Source of the DNA: Sediminimonas qiaohouensis DSM 21189
GTDB taxonomy: Bacteria > Pseudomonadota > Alphaproteobacteria > Rhodobacterales > Rhodobacteraceae
DNA: 64,000 bases
Assembly: GCF_000423645.1 (NCBI RefSeq)
Contig: NZ_AUIJ01000008.1
Location: 82,201-146,200 of the forward strand
Direction of reading: 5' to 3'
Part shown: one piece after another, positions 51,493-60,765 of the stretch
Position numbering within the stretch: position 1 is the stretch's first letter
Layout of the letters: each line of letters opens with the position of its first letter
Made by a program: the position numbers and the translations under genes
The notes under the pieces: model-generated
What the model saw: only the letters and a program-made list of their open reading frames with translations
What the model was told of the DNA's origin: nothing
The model's database searches: none

Positions 51493-51510
51493 GCGATCAA
51501 GCTTGATCGC
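51493..51510. promoter_or_regulatory. Perfect 18-bp palindrome, likely XRE operator
   Basis: GCGATCAAGCTTGATCGC is self-complementary over all 18 bases. It lies in the 90-base divergent gap between the XRE gene and the aminotransferase gene, so a bound regulator could control both directions. Confidence 0.7.
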
Positions 51511-51528
51511 GTTGCCGCCGAAGCCTAA

Positions 51529-52770
<1,242 letters not shown>

Positions 52771-52780
52771 GGAGACGGGA

Positions 52781-53182
52781 ATGAGTGGCGATCTGCCTGA
52801 CTACTTCTTCCGGGTGCGCGAAAACGGGGCCTTCGTGTTTCGCGTCGATAGCGAAAACCGCCAGCGCCGGATCGAGATGGACCAGATCGCCGTGGTCAAC
52901 ATCCGCAACGGAGATATCAAGCCGCACGGCGACCGGCAATTGTCAGACGCGGACCTCGGCGCGATCCAGGACTGGATGCAGGACCGCCGCCAGGTCCTGG
53001 CCGAACGCGAGATGGACGATATCCACCGCGCGGTGGATTACCTCAACATGACCGCCCACTGGGCCCAGTCCCGCGCCACCGAGGCGCAGCTTGAGGATGT
53101 CACCGACGATCTGCTCATGGCGATGCACGATCTGCGCACCGTCCTGGTCCGCAAGAAGGCCGAGCGGATGAATATCACCTGA
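52781..53182 (+). CDS. Conserved hypothetical protein
   Basis: 133 residues, ten bases after the aminotransferase gene with GGAGACGGG ahead of the ATG. A short beta-rich start (YFFRVRENGAFVFRVDSENRQRRIEMDQIAVVNIRNGDIKPH) leads into a long helical region. No signal peptide or membrane segment. I do not recognise a named family. The rest of the gap to 53294 holds a copy of a dispersed intergenic motif (53247-53271). Confidence 0.7.
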   Translation: MSGDLPDYFFRVRENGAFVFRVDSENRQRRIEMDQIAVVNIRNGDIKPHGDRQLSDADLGAIQDWMQDRRQVLAEREMDDIHRAVDYLNMTAHWAQSRATEAQLEDVTDDLLMAMHDLRTVLVRKKAERMNIT

Positions 53183-53294
53183 CCTGCGGGCAGGGCGGAG
53201 GGCGCGGCGGGGGGCGCTGCCCCCCATCGCCTGGCGGCGAGTCCCCCCGGGATATTTTTGGCCAGAAGATGCATGCGAAGGGAGGCGTGCCGCC

Positions 53295-54158
53295 TCAGAT
53301 CGCGGCCTTGCGCACCTCTTCGAGGTAGATCTCGCGCAGGCGCGGCGCCACCGGCCCCGGTTGCCCCGTGCCGATCGGCGTGCCGTCCAGGTCGATCACC
53401 GGCGTGACGAAGGCGCTGGCCGAGGTGATGAACGCCTCGTCGGCCTGCTTGGCCTCGTCGATGGTAAAGGCGCGCTCTTCGACCTCCATCTGCGCCTCGC
53501 GCGCAAAGCGTAGCACCGCCGCGCGCGTGATCCCGTGCAGGATGTCGGTGCTCAGCTGTCGGGTGATGATGCGACCGTCCTTGACGATGTAGGCGTTGTT
53601 GCTGGTGCCCTCGGTGACGTGGCCATCCTCAATCATCCACGCGTCATCGGCGCCGGCGGCCAGCGCCATCATCTTGCCCATCGATGGGTAGAGAAGCTGC
53701 ACCGTCTTGATATCGCGCCGGCCCCAGCGCAGATCGTCGATGCTGATCACCTTGATGCCATTGCGGCCCGTCGCGCTATCTGCAAGGCCCGGCTTGGACT
53801 GTGTGAACAGCACCATCGTCGGCGCTGTCGCCTCGGGGTCGGGGAACACGAAATCCCGGTCGCCCGGCGCCCCGCGCGTGACCTGCAGGTAGATCATCCC
53901 GTCGCTCAGATCGTTGCGCCGCACCAGTTCGCGGTGCACCTCCAGCAGCTCCGCCATCGTGATCGGCAGCGCCGGCATGTCCAGTTCGGTCATCGACCGC
54001 TCTAGCCGCGCGGCGTGGCCGTCGAAATCAATCAGCTTGCCGCCCAGCACGCTGGTCACCTCGTAAACCCCGTCGGCCATCAGGAATCCGCGATCAAAGA
54101 TCGAGACGGTGGCCTGCGTTTCCGGCATATACTCGCCGTTGACGTAAACTGTGCGCAT
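53295..54158 (-). CDS. D-amino-acid transaminase
   Basis: 287 residues from the ATG at 54158; a longer frame upstream is a shadow of the epimerase gene. The class IV fold is clear: VYVNGEYMPETQATVSIFDRGFLMADGVYEV, the PLP lysine in RRDIKTVQLLYPSMGK, and EGTSNNAYIV. The DIK-x-x-x-LL motif is the D-amino-acid rather than branched-chain type. It moves amino groups between D-amino acids and 2-oxo acids. It lies 11 bases after dgcA in the same operon. Confidence 0.85.
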   Translation of the reverse strand: MRTVYVNGEYMPETQATVSIFDRGFLMADGVYEVTSVLGGKLIDFDGHAARLERSMTELDMPALPITMAELLEVHRELVRRNDLSDGMIYLQVTRGAPGDRDFVFPDPEATAPTMVLFTQSKPGLADSATGRNGIKVISIDDLRWGRRDIKTVQLLYPSMGKMMALAAGADDAWMIEDGHVTEGTSNNAYIVKDGRIITRQLSTDILHGITRAAVLRFAREAQMEVEERAFTIDEAKQADEAFITSASAFVTPVIDLDGTPIGTGQPGPVAPRLREIYLEEVRKAAI

Positions 54159-54168
54159 GGGTGCTCTC

Positions 54169-55134
54169 CTATCCCCAGAGGCTCGCCGCGGGCGGGTGCA
54201 CGCCGGCGGCATCGTATTGCAAATGCTCCTCGCGGTCTTCGGCCAACAGAAGCGGCCCGTCAAGGTCCGTCACCATCGCCCCCTGCGCCACCAGAACCGC
54301 CGGCGCCATCGCCAGCGAGCTGCCAACCATGCAGCCCACCATGATGCGATAGCCCTGTCGCGCAGCCTCTTGCCGCAGGGCCAGCGCCTCGGTCAGGCCG
54401 CCGGTCTTGTCCAGCTTGATGTTGACCACGTCATACTTGCCCGCCAGCCCCGGCAGGCTAGCCCGGTCGTGACAACTCTCGTCGGCGCACACGGGCACCG
54501 GCCGTGCCATCCCGCGCAGCGCCTCGTCCTCGCCCGCCGGCAAGGGCTGCTCGACCAGGGCCACGCCCAGCCGCTGCAAATGCGGCGCCAGGTCGGCATA
54601 AACCTCGGCGCTCCAGCCCTCGTTGGCGTCGATGATGATCCGCGCCTTGGGCGCGCCGTCGCGCACCGCCTCCAGCCGCGGCATGTCGTCGGGCGTGCCC
54701 AGCTTGATCTTCAGAAGCGGCCGATGCGCATGCTCCGCCGCCTGCGCGCGCATCTTCTCAGGGGTGTCCAGCGACAGCGTATAGGCCGTCACCTCCGGCC
54801 CCGGCGCCGGCAGACCCGCCAGCTCCCAAACGCGCTTTCCGGCGCGCTTGGCCTCCAGGTCCCACAACGCGCAATCCACCGCGTTGCGTGCAGCGCCCGC
54901 CGGCAGCAGATCGTAGAGGCCCGCGCGGTCAAACTGCCCCGGCAACGCCTCGATCTGCGCGCTGACACTGTCCAGCGTCTCGTCGTAGCGCGCATAGGGC
55001 ACGCATTCGCCCCACCCGGTCACGCCGCCGTCGCTGATCCGCACGGTCAACACCTCGGCCGCGCTGCGCGAGCCGCGGCTGATGGTGAATACCTGCGCCA
55101 GCCGAAAGGTATCCCGCGTTACCGAAACCTGCAC
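54169..55134 (-). CDS. dgcA: N-acetyl-D-glutamate racemase DgcA (dipeptide-epimerase family)
   Basis: 321 residues from a GTG at 55134 with AAGGAG six bases upstream; the ATG at 55149 lies inside a repeated intergenic element and has no ribosome site. Enolase-superfamily residues are present: KIK near residue 140, IIIDANEGW, VEQPLPAG, VCADES and NIKLDKTGG. Alone it would be called an Ala-Glu epimerase, but its pairing with a DUF1611 gene matches the DgcN-DgcA route for D-glutamate. In that route DgcA converts N-acetyl-D-glutamate to the L form. Confidence 0.82.
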   Translation of the reverse strand: MQVSVTRDTFRLAQVFTISRGSRSAAEVLTVRISDGGVTGWGECVPYARYDETLDSVSAQIEALPGQFDRAGLYDLLPAGAARNAVDCALWDLEAKRAGKRVWELAGLPAPGPEVTAYTLSLDTPEKMRAQAAEHAHRPLLKIKLGTPDDMPRLEAVRDGAPKARIIIDANEGWSAEVYADLAPHLQRLGVALVEQPLPAGEDEALRGMARPVPVCADESCHDRASLPGLAGKYDVVNIKLDKTGGLTEALALRQEAARQGYRIMVGCMVGSSLAMAPAVLVAQGAMVTDLDGPLLLAEDREEHLQYDAAGVHPPAASLWG

Positions 55135-55142
55135 GCCCTGCT

Positions 55143-55176
55143 CCTTCATCTTGCTCAAAAATACTCCCGCCGGAGG
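55143..55176 (-). repeat. Dispersed intergenic repeat, copy 1
   Basis: Read on the minus strand it contains CCTCCGGCGGGAGTATTTT and, after a short variable part, GCAAGATGAAGG. A near-identical copy lies at 57512-57545, and a weaker one at 53247-53271. This copy reaches the ribosome site of dgcA. Confidence 0.7.
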
Positions 55177-55208
55177 CGCCGCCGGCGCCCCCCTTGCGCG
55201 GGCCCCGG

Positions 55209-56210
55209 TTACAGCGCGGCCAACGCTTCGGCCAACCGCTCCGCCCCGTGGCGATAGGGATCGACCGTCGGCAATCCCAGCCGCGCCTCGATCTTTTCGC
55301 AATAGGCGCGCGCCTCGTCCTCGCTCATGTGTTGGGTGTTGATCGACACGCCGACCACCTGGCACTCGGGGTTGGCCACCCGCGCCAGCGGCAGCGCCAT
55401 GTCGCGCAGCGCCTCCAGTGACGGCAGGGCATAGCCCGGCAAGCCGCGCATGTGGTCGCGTGTCGGCTCGTGGCTCAGGATCAATGCATCGGGCTGCCCG
55501 CCATGGATCAGCGCCATCGTCACCCCCGAATACGACACGTGGAACAGGCTTCCCTGCCCCTCGATCACGTCCCAGTGGTCCGCGTCATTGTCGGGCGTCA
55601 GCCACTCGATACTGCCGGCCATGAAGTCGGCCACCACCGCATCCAGCGGCACACCGTCGCCGGTGATCAGGATGCCGGTCTGCCCGGTGGCGCGAAAGGT
55701 GCTTTTGATCCCCTGCGCCCGCAGCGCCCGGTCCAGCGCCAGGCCGGTATACATCTTGCCGACCGAGCAATCCGTGCCCACCGCCAGCACCCGCTTGCCG
55801 GTGCGCTTGGTGCCGTTGGCGATGGGATAGCGCACCTCGGGCACCCGCACATCGTGCAGGGACCGCCCGCAGGCCTTGGCCACCGCCACCAGGTCAGGCT
55901 CGTCGCGCAGCAGGTTATGCAGCCCCGACGCCAGGTCGAACCCCTCCTCCAGCGCCGCCACCAGCACCTTCTTCCACGAGGCCGAGATGACACCGCCGCG
56001 ATTCGCCACGCCGATCACCAGGGTTTTTGCCCCAGCGGCGCGCGCCTCCTGCAACGTCATGTCGGTCAGGCCCAGGTCGGCGCGGCAGCCCTCCATGCGG
56101 AACTGCCCGACCGCGTTATCGGGGCGCCAGTCCTTGATGCCCTGCGCCACCTTCGCGGCCAGTTGGTCGGGCGCATCGCCCAGGAAAAGCAGATAAGGTG
56201 TCTCAATCAT
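55209..56210 (-). CDS. dgcN: D-glutamate N-acetyltransferase DgcN (DUF1611)
   Basis: 333 residues of the DUF1611 family: YLLFLGDAPDQLAAKVAQGI at the start, a P-loop-like AVGTDCSVGKMYTGLAL near residue 150, EGQGSLFHVSYSGVT and SHEPTRDHMRG. DgcN acetylates D-glutamate as the first step of the DgcN-DgcA pathway, which yields L-glutamate after racemisation and deacetylation. It is the first gene of the dgcN-dgcA-transaminase operon. The deacetylase is not in the window. A 74-base gap containing the dispersed repeat separates it from dgcA. Confidence 0.83.
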   Translation of the reverse strand: MIETPYLLFLGDAPDQLAAKVAQGIKDWRPDNAVGQFRMEGCRADLGLTDMTLQEARAAGAKTLVIGVANRGGVISASWKKVLVAALEEGFDLASGLHNLLRDEPDLVAVAKACGRSLHDVRVPEVRYPIANGTKRTGKRVLAVGTDCSVGKMYTGLALDRALRAQGIKSTFRATGQTGILITGDGVPLDAVVADFMAGSIEWLTPDNDADHWDVIEGQGSLFHVSYSGVTMALIHGGQPDALILSHEPTRDHMRGLPGYALPSLEALRDMALPLARVANPECQVVGVSINTQHMSEDEARAYCEKIEARLGLPTVDPYRHGAERLAEALAAL

Positions 56211-56511
56211 GTCGCGCGCCTTTCACGGAAATTCTCTGCCGCATCCTTTCGTACCCGGCACGGAATTGGTTTGCAAACCTACGCGATTTTCGCCCCAATG
56301 CGCGAGAATCTTCTGCCTTTTCCGCATATTTCAGGACAATCTTGCGCTGATCCGACGCATCGCGCCGCGCACGCCCCGAGTCGCGCCGCAGCGCGGCGCA
56401 AATGCCGCGACCGCGAAACCTGCTTGCGCTTGAGGGCGCAATTTAATAAGGCTCGCCACCACGAAAACGACATTTCCTTACCCATCCCTGACCCGTCAGA
56501 AAGGTGCCCAG
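56211..56511. promoter_or_regulatory. Divergent control region of dgcN and mcl1
   Basis: No gene is seen in these 301 bases. A perfect 12-bp palindrome GGTTTGCAAACC lies at 56268-56279 and contains TTTGCAAA, the half-site described for ScfR-type regulators of acyl-CoA metabolism such as PccR and RamB. A second half-site at the usual four-base spacing is not obvious. It could control mcl1 and, being in a shared region, dgcN. Confidence 0.5.
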
Positions 56512-57471
56512 ATGAGCTTTCGCATCCAACCCGGCCCGCCGGCCCGTCCCAACCGCTGCCAGCTCTTCGGTCCCGGCTCGCGTCCCGCGATCTTTGAAAA
56601 GATGGCCGGCAGCGCCGCGGATGTGATCAACCTCGACCTTGAGGATTCGGTCGCCCCCACCGACAAAGACACCGCCCGCGCCAACATCATCGAGGCGCTG
56701 GACGATGTCGATTGGGGCCGCAAGACCATGTCGGTGCGCATCAACGGCCTCGATACCCCCTATTGGTACCGCGATGTGGTGGACCTTCTGGAACGCGCGG
56801 GTGAACGGCTCGACCAGATCATGATCCCCAAAGTCGGCTGCGCCGCCGATGTCTACGCCGTTGACGCGCTGGTCACCGCGATCGAGCGCGCCAAGGGCCG
56901 CCAAAACCCCATCAGCTTCGAGGTGATCATCGAATCCGCCGCCGGCATCGCCCATGTCGAGGAGATCGCCGCCGCCTCGCCCCGCCTCGAGGCCATGAGC
57001 CTCGGCGCCGCCGATTTTGCGGCCTCCATGGGCATGGCCACCACCGGCATCGGCGGCACCCAGGAAAACTACTACATGATCCACGAGGGCGCGAAATACT
57101 GGGGCGACCCGTGGCACTGGGCGCAAACCGCCATCGTCGCCGCCTGCCGCACCCACGGCGTGCTGCCGGTCGATGGCCCGTTCGGCGATTTCTCCGACGA
57201 CGAAGGCTTTCGCGCGCAGGCGCTGCGCTCGGCAACGCTGGGCATGGTCGGCAAATGGGCGATCCACCCCAAGCAGGTGGCGCTGGCCAACGAGGTGTTC
57301 ACCCCCTCCGACGCCGCCGTCGCGGAAGCGCGCGAAATCCTCGCCGCGATGGAAGACGCCAAGGCCAAGGGCGAAGGCGCCACCGTCTACAAGGGCCGCC
57401 TCGTGGACATCGCCAGCATCAAGCAAGCCGAAGGCATCGTGCGCCAGGCCGAAATGATTGCCGCCGGCTGA
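56512..57471 (+). CDS. mcl1: L-malyl-CoA/beta-methylmalyl-CoA lyase
   Basis: 319 residues of the CitE-like lyase family, matching Rhodobacter Mcl1 in length and sequence pattern: MSFRIQPGPPARPNRCQLFGPGSRP, VINLDLEDSVAPTDKD, IMIPKVG, EVIIESAAGIAHVEEI and AADFAASMGM. It cleaves malyl-CoA and methylmalyl-CoA to glyoxylate and acetyl- or propionyl-CoA in the ethylmalonyl-CoA pathway. Its product pathway also meets the propionyl-CoA made by AcuI. GAAAGG lies before the ATG. Confidence 0.93.
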   Translation: MSFRIQPGPPARPNRCQLFGPGSRPAIFEKMAGSAADVINLDLEDSVAPTDKDTARANIIEALDDVDWGRKTMSVRINGLDTPYWYRDVVDLLERAGERLDQIMIPKVGCAADVYAVDALVTAIERAKGRQNPISFEVIIESAAGIAHVEEIAAASPRLEAMSLGAADFAASMGMATTGIGGTQENYYMIHEGAKYWGDPWHWAQTAIVAACRTHGVLPVDGPFGDFSDDEGFRAQALRSATLGMVGKWAIHPKQVALANEVFTPSDAAVAEAREILAAMEDAKAKGEGATVYKGRLVDIASIKQAEGIVRQAEMIAAG

Positions 57472-57511
57472 CACACCACCCCCGGCGGGGCACGCAGGCC
57501 GATAGCGCCGT

Positions 57512-57545
57512 CGCCTCCGGCGGGAGTATTTTAGGCAAGATGAAG
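57512..57545 (+). repeat. Dispersed intergenic repeat, copy 2
   Basis: Same motif as 55143-55176 (CCTCCGGCGGGAGTATTTT then GGCAAGATGAAGG), 40 bases after the mcl1 stop codon. A small GC hairpin at 57595-57609 follows, near the end of the convergent exporter gene. Confidence 0.7.
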
Positions 57546-57619
57546 GGCATCTTCTGGCTCTAAATATCCCGGGGTGATTTGGCCGTAGGCCAAGAGGGGC
57601 AGCGCCCCTGCCCCACCCG

Positions 57620-58987
57620 TCACGCGGAGGGGACGCCGCCGGCCATGCGCGACAGCCAGCCGCGGAACCGCAGCAGCATGAACACCCCCGCCAGCGCCAG
57701 CCCCGCCGCAAGGCCCAGCCACACGCCGACCCCGCCCCAGCCAAGCACAAAGCCCAGCACATAGCTGATCGGGATGCCCACCGCCCAATAGGACAGCGCC
57801 GCGATCACCATCGGCACGCGCGTGTCCTGCACCCCGCGCAGCAGGCCCAGCGCGATCACCTGCGCCGCGTCGGCCACCTGGAACAACGCCGCCGCCGCCA
57901 ACAGCCCGACACCGATGGCGATCACCGCGCCGCGCTGAGGGTCATCGGGCGACAGGAACAGCCCCATCAGCCAACCCGGCAGCAGCACGAACGCCGCCAC
58001 CGTCAGCGCCACCACCGCGCCCGACAGCGCCAGCACCACCGCCGCGCCGCGCTTCAGCCCCTCGCCGTCGCCGCGGCCCATCGCCCGGCCCGCGCGCACC
58101 GTCGCCACGTTGCTCAGGCCCAGGTGCACCATGAACATCACCGACGTCACCTGTAGCGCGATGCCATGCGCGGCCAGCGGCAGCGCGCCCAGCCATCCCA
58201 TCATGAAGGATGACGCCGCGAACAGCCCCATCTCGGCAAGGTTGGTGATCCCGATTGGCCAGCCAAGGCGAAACACCTGGCCGAACGCCTCCCAGTCGGG
58301 GCGCCACAGGCGTATGAACAGCGCATGCTCCGGCGTCGCCCACGCCGCGTATCCCGCCAGCATCAGGAACGACACGGTATTTACCGTGGCCGAGGCCACC
58401 GCCGCCCCCCGCACGCCCAACTCGGGCAGGCCCCAGTTGCCGAAGATCAGCGCGTAATTGATCACGATGTTCACGGCCACCGCGCCCACCGTCACCCACA
58501 GCACCACCTGCGTGCGCTCCAGCGCGGCCAGATAGGACTTGAGAACCATCACCAGCAGCGCCGGCAGGATCCCCGGCCCCGCGATCAGCAGATACCCCTC
58601 GGCCAGCGCGGCGATGCGCGGCTCCTGCCCCAAAAGCGCGAACAGCGGCCCCGACCAGATAAACAGCGGCAGCACCGCCACCCCGAACAGCGCCGATAGC
58701 CACAGCCCCATCCGCGTAACGCGCCGCACCCGCGCCTGCGCGTCCGCTGCCTCGGCCTCGGCCACCATCGGCATCACCGCCCAGGCAAAGCCCGATCCCA
58801 TGATGAACAGCACGAAAAACAGCGTCCCGGCCAGTACCTCGGCCGCCAGCGCCTCGACCCCGTACCAGCCCAGCATCACCGCGTCGGTCAGTTGTACGGC
58901 AAACTGCGCCACGTGACTGCCCACCAGCGGCAGCCCCAGCACCAGCGTCGCGCGCAGGTGTTCGCGGTATGTGATCGCTTCGCTCAT
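57620..58987 (-). CDS. MATE-family efflux transporter
   Basis: 455 residues with twelve membrane segments in two similar halves (LVLGLPLVGSHVAQFAVQLTDAVMLGWYGVEALAAEVLAG at the start, a matching IGITNLAEMGLFAASSFMMGWLGALPLAAHGIALQV in the middle). MATE carriers export cationic drugs or metabolites in exchange for sodium or protons. No regulator is adjacent. The 58988-59257 gap upstream is gene-free and contains both divergent promoters. Confidence 0.9.
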   Translation of the reverse strand: MSEAITYREHLRATLVLGLPLVGSHVAQFAVQLTDAVMLGWYGVEALAAEVLAGTLFFVLFIMGSGFAWAVMPMVAEAEAADAQARVRRVTRMGLWLSALFGVAVLPLFIWSGPLFALLGQEPRIAALAEGYLLIAGPGILPALLVMVLKSYLAALERTQVVLWVTVGAVAVNIVINYALIFGNWGLPELGVRGAAVASATVNTVSFLMLAGYAAWATPEHALFIRLWRPDWEAFGQVFRLGWPIGITNLAEMGLFAASSFMMGWLGALPLAAHGIALQVTSVMFMVHLGLSNVATVRAGRAMGRGDGEGLKRGAAVVLALSGAVVALTVAAFVLLPGWLMGLFLSPDDPQRGAVIAIGVGLLAAAALFQVADAAQVIALGLLRGVQDTRVPMVIAALSYWAVGIPISYVLGFVLGWGGVGVWLGLAAGLALAGVFMLLRFRGWLSRMAGGVPSA

Positions 58988-59257
58988 GCCAATCGACTAG
59001 CGCGCATTCGCCCCGGCGGAAAGCCAAATTCGCGCCGCGCGAAGGGCTGGCGGGGAGAGTGGGCCAATAGGCCGGTGCGTGGCTCCGGGCGCGACGTGAA
59101 CAGAGGGCTGCGCCCGTCTGAGTAGGCACTTTCGCGTGCCGGTGACGCGCCGTCGCGCACGTGCGCCGCCAATCGCCCCTTGCATCGTCGCGCCGCCATC
59201 CCTTCAATGGCGGGCACGCACGCGCAACCGAGCACGCGCAGCCAACGGAGGGCGACC

Positions 59258-60157
59258 ATGACCAGCCATTTCGCCACCCTCGGCGGGCAACGGTTTCACT
59301 ATCTCGCATGGGGCCCCTCGGATGCACCCGTGATGCTGTTGCTGCACGGGTTTCCCGAATATTCCGGCGCATGGGCCGACCTGGTGCCACACCTTTCGGG
59401 GCGCTATCGCTGCATCGCCCCCGATCAGCGCGGCTATGGCCAAAGCTGGGCCCCGCCCGAGGTGTCGGCCTACGGTGCCGGCGCGCTGGTGGGCGATATG
59501 TGTGCCCTGCTCGACCATGTCGCGCCCGGACAGGCGGTCACCGTGGTCGGCCATGACTGGGGCGCGGCGGTGGCCTATGCGCTGGCGATCCGCGAGCCTT
59601 CTCGCGTGGCGCGGCTGATCGTGCTCAACGGCGTGCACCCGGCGCCGTTTCAACGCGCGCTGGCCGCTGGCGGGGCGCAATCGCAAGCGTCGCAATATAT
59701 CGAGGCACTGCGCACTGATGGCTCGGAAGAACGCCTTGCCGAGAATGATTTCGAGGGGCTGATGCGGCTCTTTTCGGCCCATATGGACCTATCGTGGATG
59801 ACGCCCGAGAAAACCGCCGCCTACAAGGCCGAATGGGCCCGCCCCGGCCGCCTGCGCGGCATGATCAACTGGTATCGCGCCTCGCCGCTGCGGGTGGCCA
59901 AGCCCGGAGAGCCGATCACCGACCTGCCCGAAATGCCCCCAGAAAAGTTGCGCGTGACGATGCCGCATCTACTGATCTGGGGCGACAAGGACACGGCGCT
60001 TTTGCCGGAAAGCCTAGAGCATTTGGAGAGTTACGCTCCCCATCTCACCGTGAAACATATCCCAGACGCCGATCACTGGATCTGTCATCAGCAGCCCAGG
60101 AAAGTGGCCGCCCTGATCAACGACTGGATGCGATACGAGGCCGATCAGCCCTCATAA
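59258..60157 (+). CDS. Alpha/beta hydrolase, epoxide-hydrolase/dehalogenase type
   Basis: 299 residues from the ATG at 59258, preceded by GGAGGG; the frame is open from 59180. The oxyanion motif HGFPEYSGAW and the nucleophile elbow GHDWGAA place an Asp as nucleophile, as in epoxide hydrolases and haloalkane or fluoroacetate dehalogenases. The catalytic His is in DADHWICHQQP. A cap domain lies at about residues 130-210. The substrate cannot be told from sequence. It overlaps the end of the DUF1489 gene by six bases. Confidence 0.85.
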   Translation: MTSHFATLGGQRFHYLAWGPSDAPVMLLLHGFPEYSGAWADLVPHLSGRYRCIAPDQRGYGQSWAPPEVSAYGAGALVGDMCALLDHVAPGQAVTVVGHDWGAAVAYALAIREPSRVARLIVLNGVHPAPFQRALAAGGAQSQASQYIEALRTDGSEERLAENDFEGLMRLFSAHMDLSWMTPEKTAAYKAEWARPGRLRGMINWYRASPLRVAKPGEPITDLPEMPPEKLRVTMPHLLIWGDKDTALLPESLEHLESYAPHLTVKHIPDADHWICHQQPRKVAALINDWMRYEADQPS

Positions 60158-60589
60158 AACGCCGATCTCGGCCAGCGCCGCCGACAGCTCGCTGGGCAGG
60201 GCATCCTCGTCGTCGCGCTGGCTGGTCAAGTCCGCCGGCGCGTCCTCGGGCCTGAGATAGCGCCACCCCTGGAACGGCCGCCGCGTGGCCTGCCCGGTGC
60301 GCACGATCTCGGGGTTCAGAACGATCGCGCAGCGCCTGATCCCGTCCTCGCCGATCACCTCGTCGAGGCGCAGGATTTTCTGACGGCATCGGATCGCCCC
60401 CTTGATGACCCAGTAGATCGAGCCGCCCGCCAGGATCTCTTCCTCGCGGCGGGGCCACATCCGGGTCACGTGGCGCGGCAATCCATCCGCCCCCTGCGCC
60501 CGGCCGGAGGCCTGCCAACGGGTCAGCCCCTCGACATCCTCGGTGCCGACCGACAGCTTCAGAAGGTGAACATGAGACGCGGGTTTCAT
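60152..60589 (-). CDS. DUF1489 family protein
   Basis: 145 residues. The pattern HLLKLSVGTEDVEGLTRWQ, RMWPRREEEILAGGSIYWVIKGAIRCRQKIL and GIRRCAIVLNPEIVRTGQATRRPFQGWRYL is that of DUF1489, a conserved alphaproteobacterial family of unknown role. It is convergent with the hydrolase and divergent from nrdJ. Confidence 0.87.
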   Translation of the reverse strand: MKPASHVHLLKLSVGTEDVEGLTRWQASGRAQGADGLPRHVTRMWPRREEEILAGGSIYWVIKGAIRCRQKILRLDEVIGEDGIRRCAIVLNPEIVRTGQATRRPFQGWRYLRPEDAPADLTSQRDDEDALPSELSAALAEIGVL

Positions 60590-60622
60590 GCGCCAAATCT
60601 AGCGCCTGTAGCGCGCGAGGCA

Positions 60623-60668
60623 ACCACAAGATGCGGTGCGGCGGAGTCACGCGGTAAAAATCTTGGCT
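60623..60668. promoter_or_regulatory. Possible NrdR boxes upstream of nrdJ
   Basis: CCACAAGATGCGG (60624-60636) and GTAAAAATCTTGG (60654-60666) each contain half of the CAAGA/TCTTG core seen in NrdR operators, with centres about 29 bases apart. NrdR boxes normally occur as a pair at near this distance before ribonucleotide reductase genes. The match is incomplete. I see no cobalamin riboswitch in the 176-base gap. Confidence 0.35.
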
Positions 60669-60765
60669 GGCAGACGAGGCCCGGATCGCGTATAAAGACC
60701 CTCCCGCCGGGGCTGCCCGGCGCCGCGCCCGCCCCCAAACGACGCACACGTTCAGGACCGCTGCC

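Noticed and set aside
55134..55149. ATG at 55149 as the dgcA start
   Set aside because: It lies within the dispersed repeat and lacks a ribosome site; the GTG at 55134 has AAGGAG at proper spacing.
60590..60765. Cobalamin riboswitch ahead of nrdJ
   Set aside because: The gap is too short and shows no B12-box-like element.
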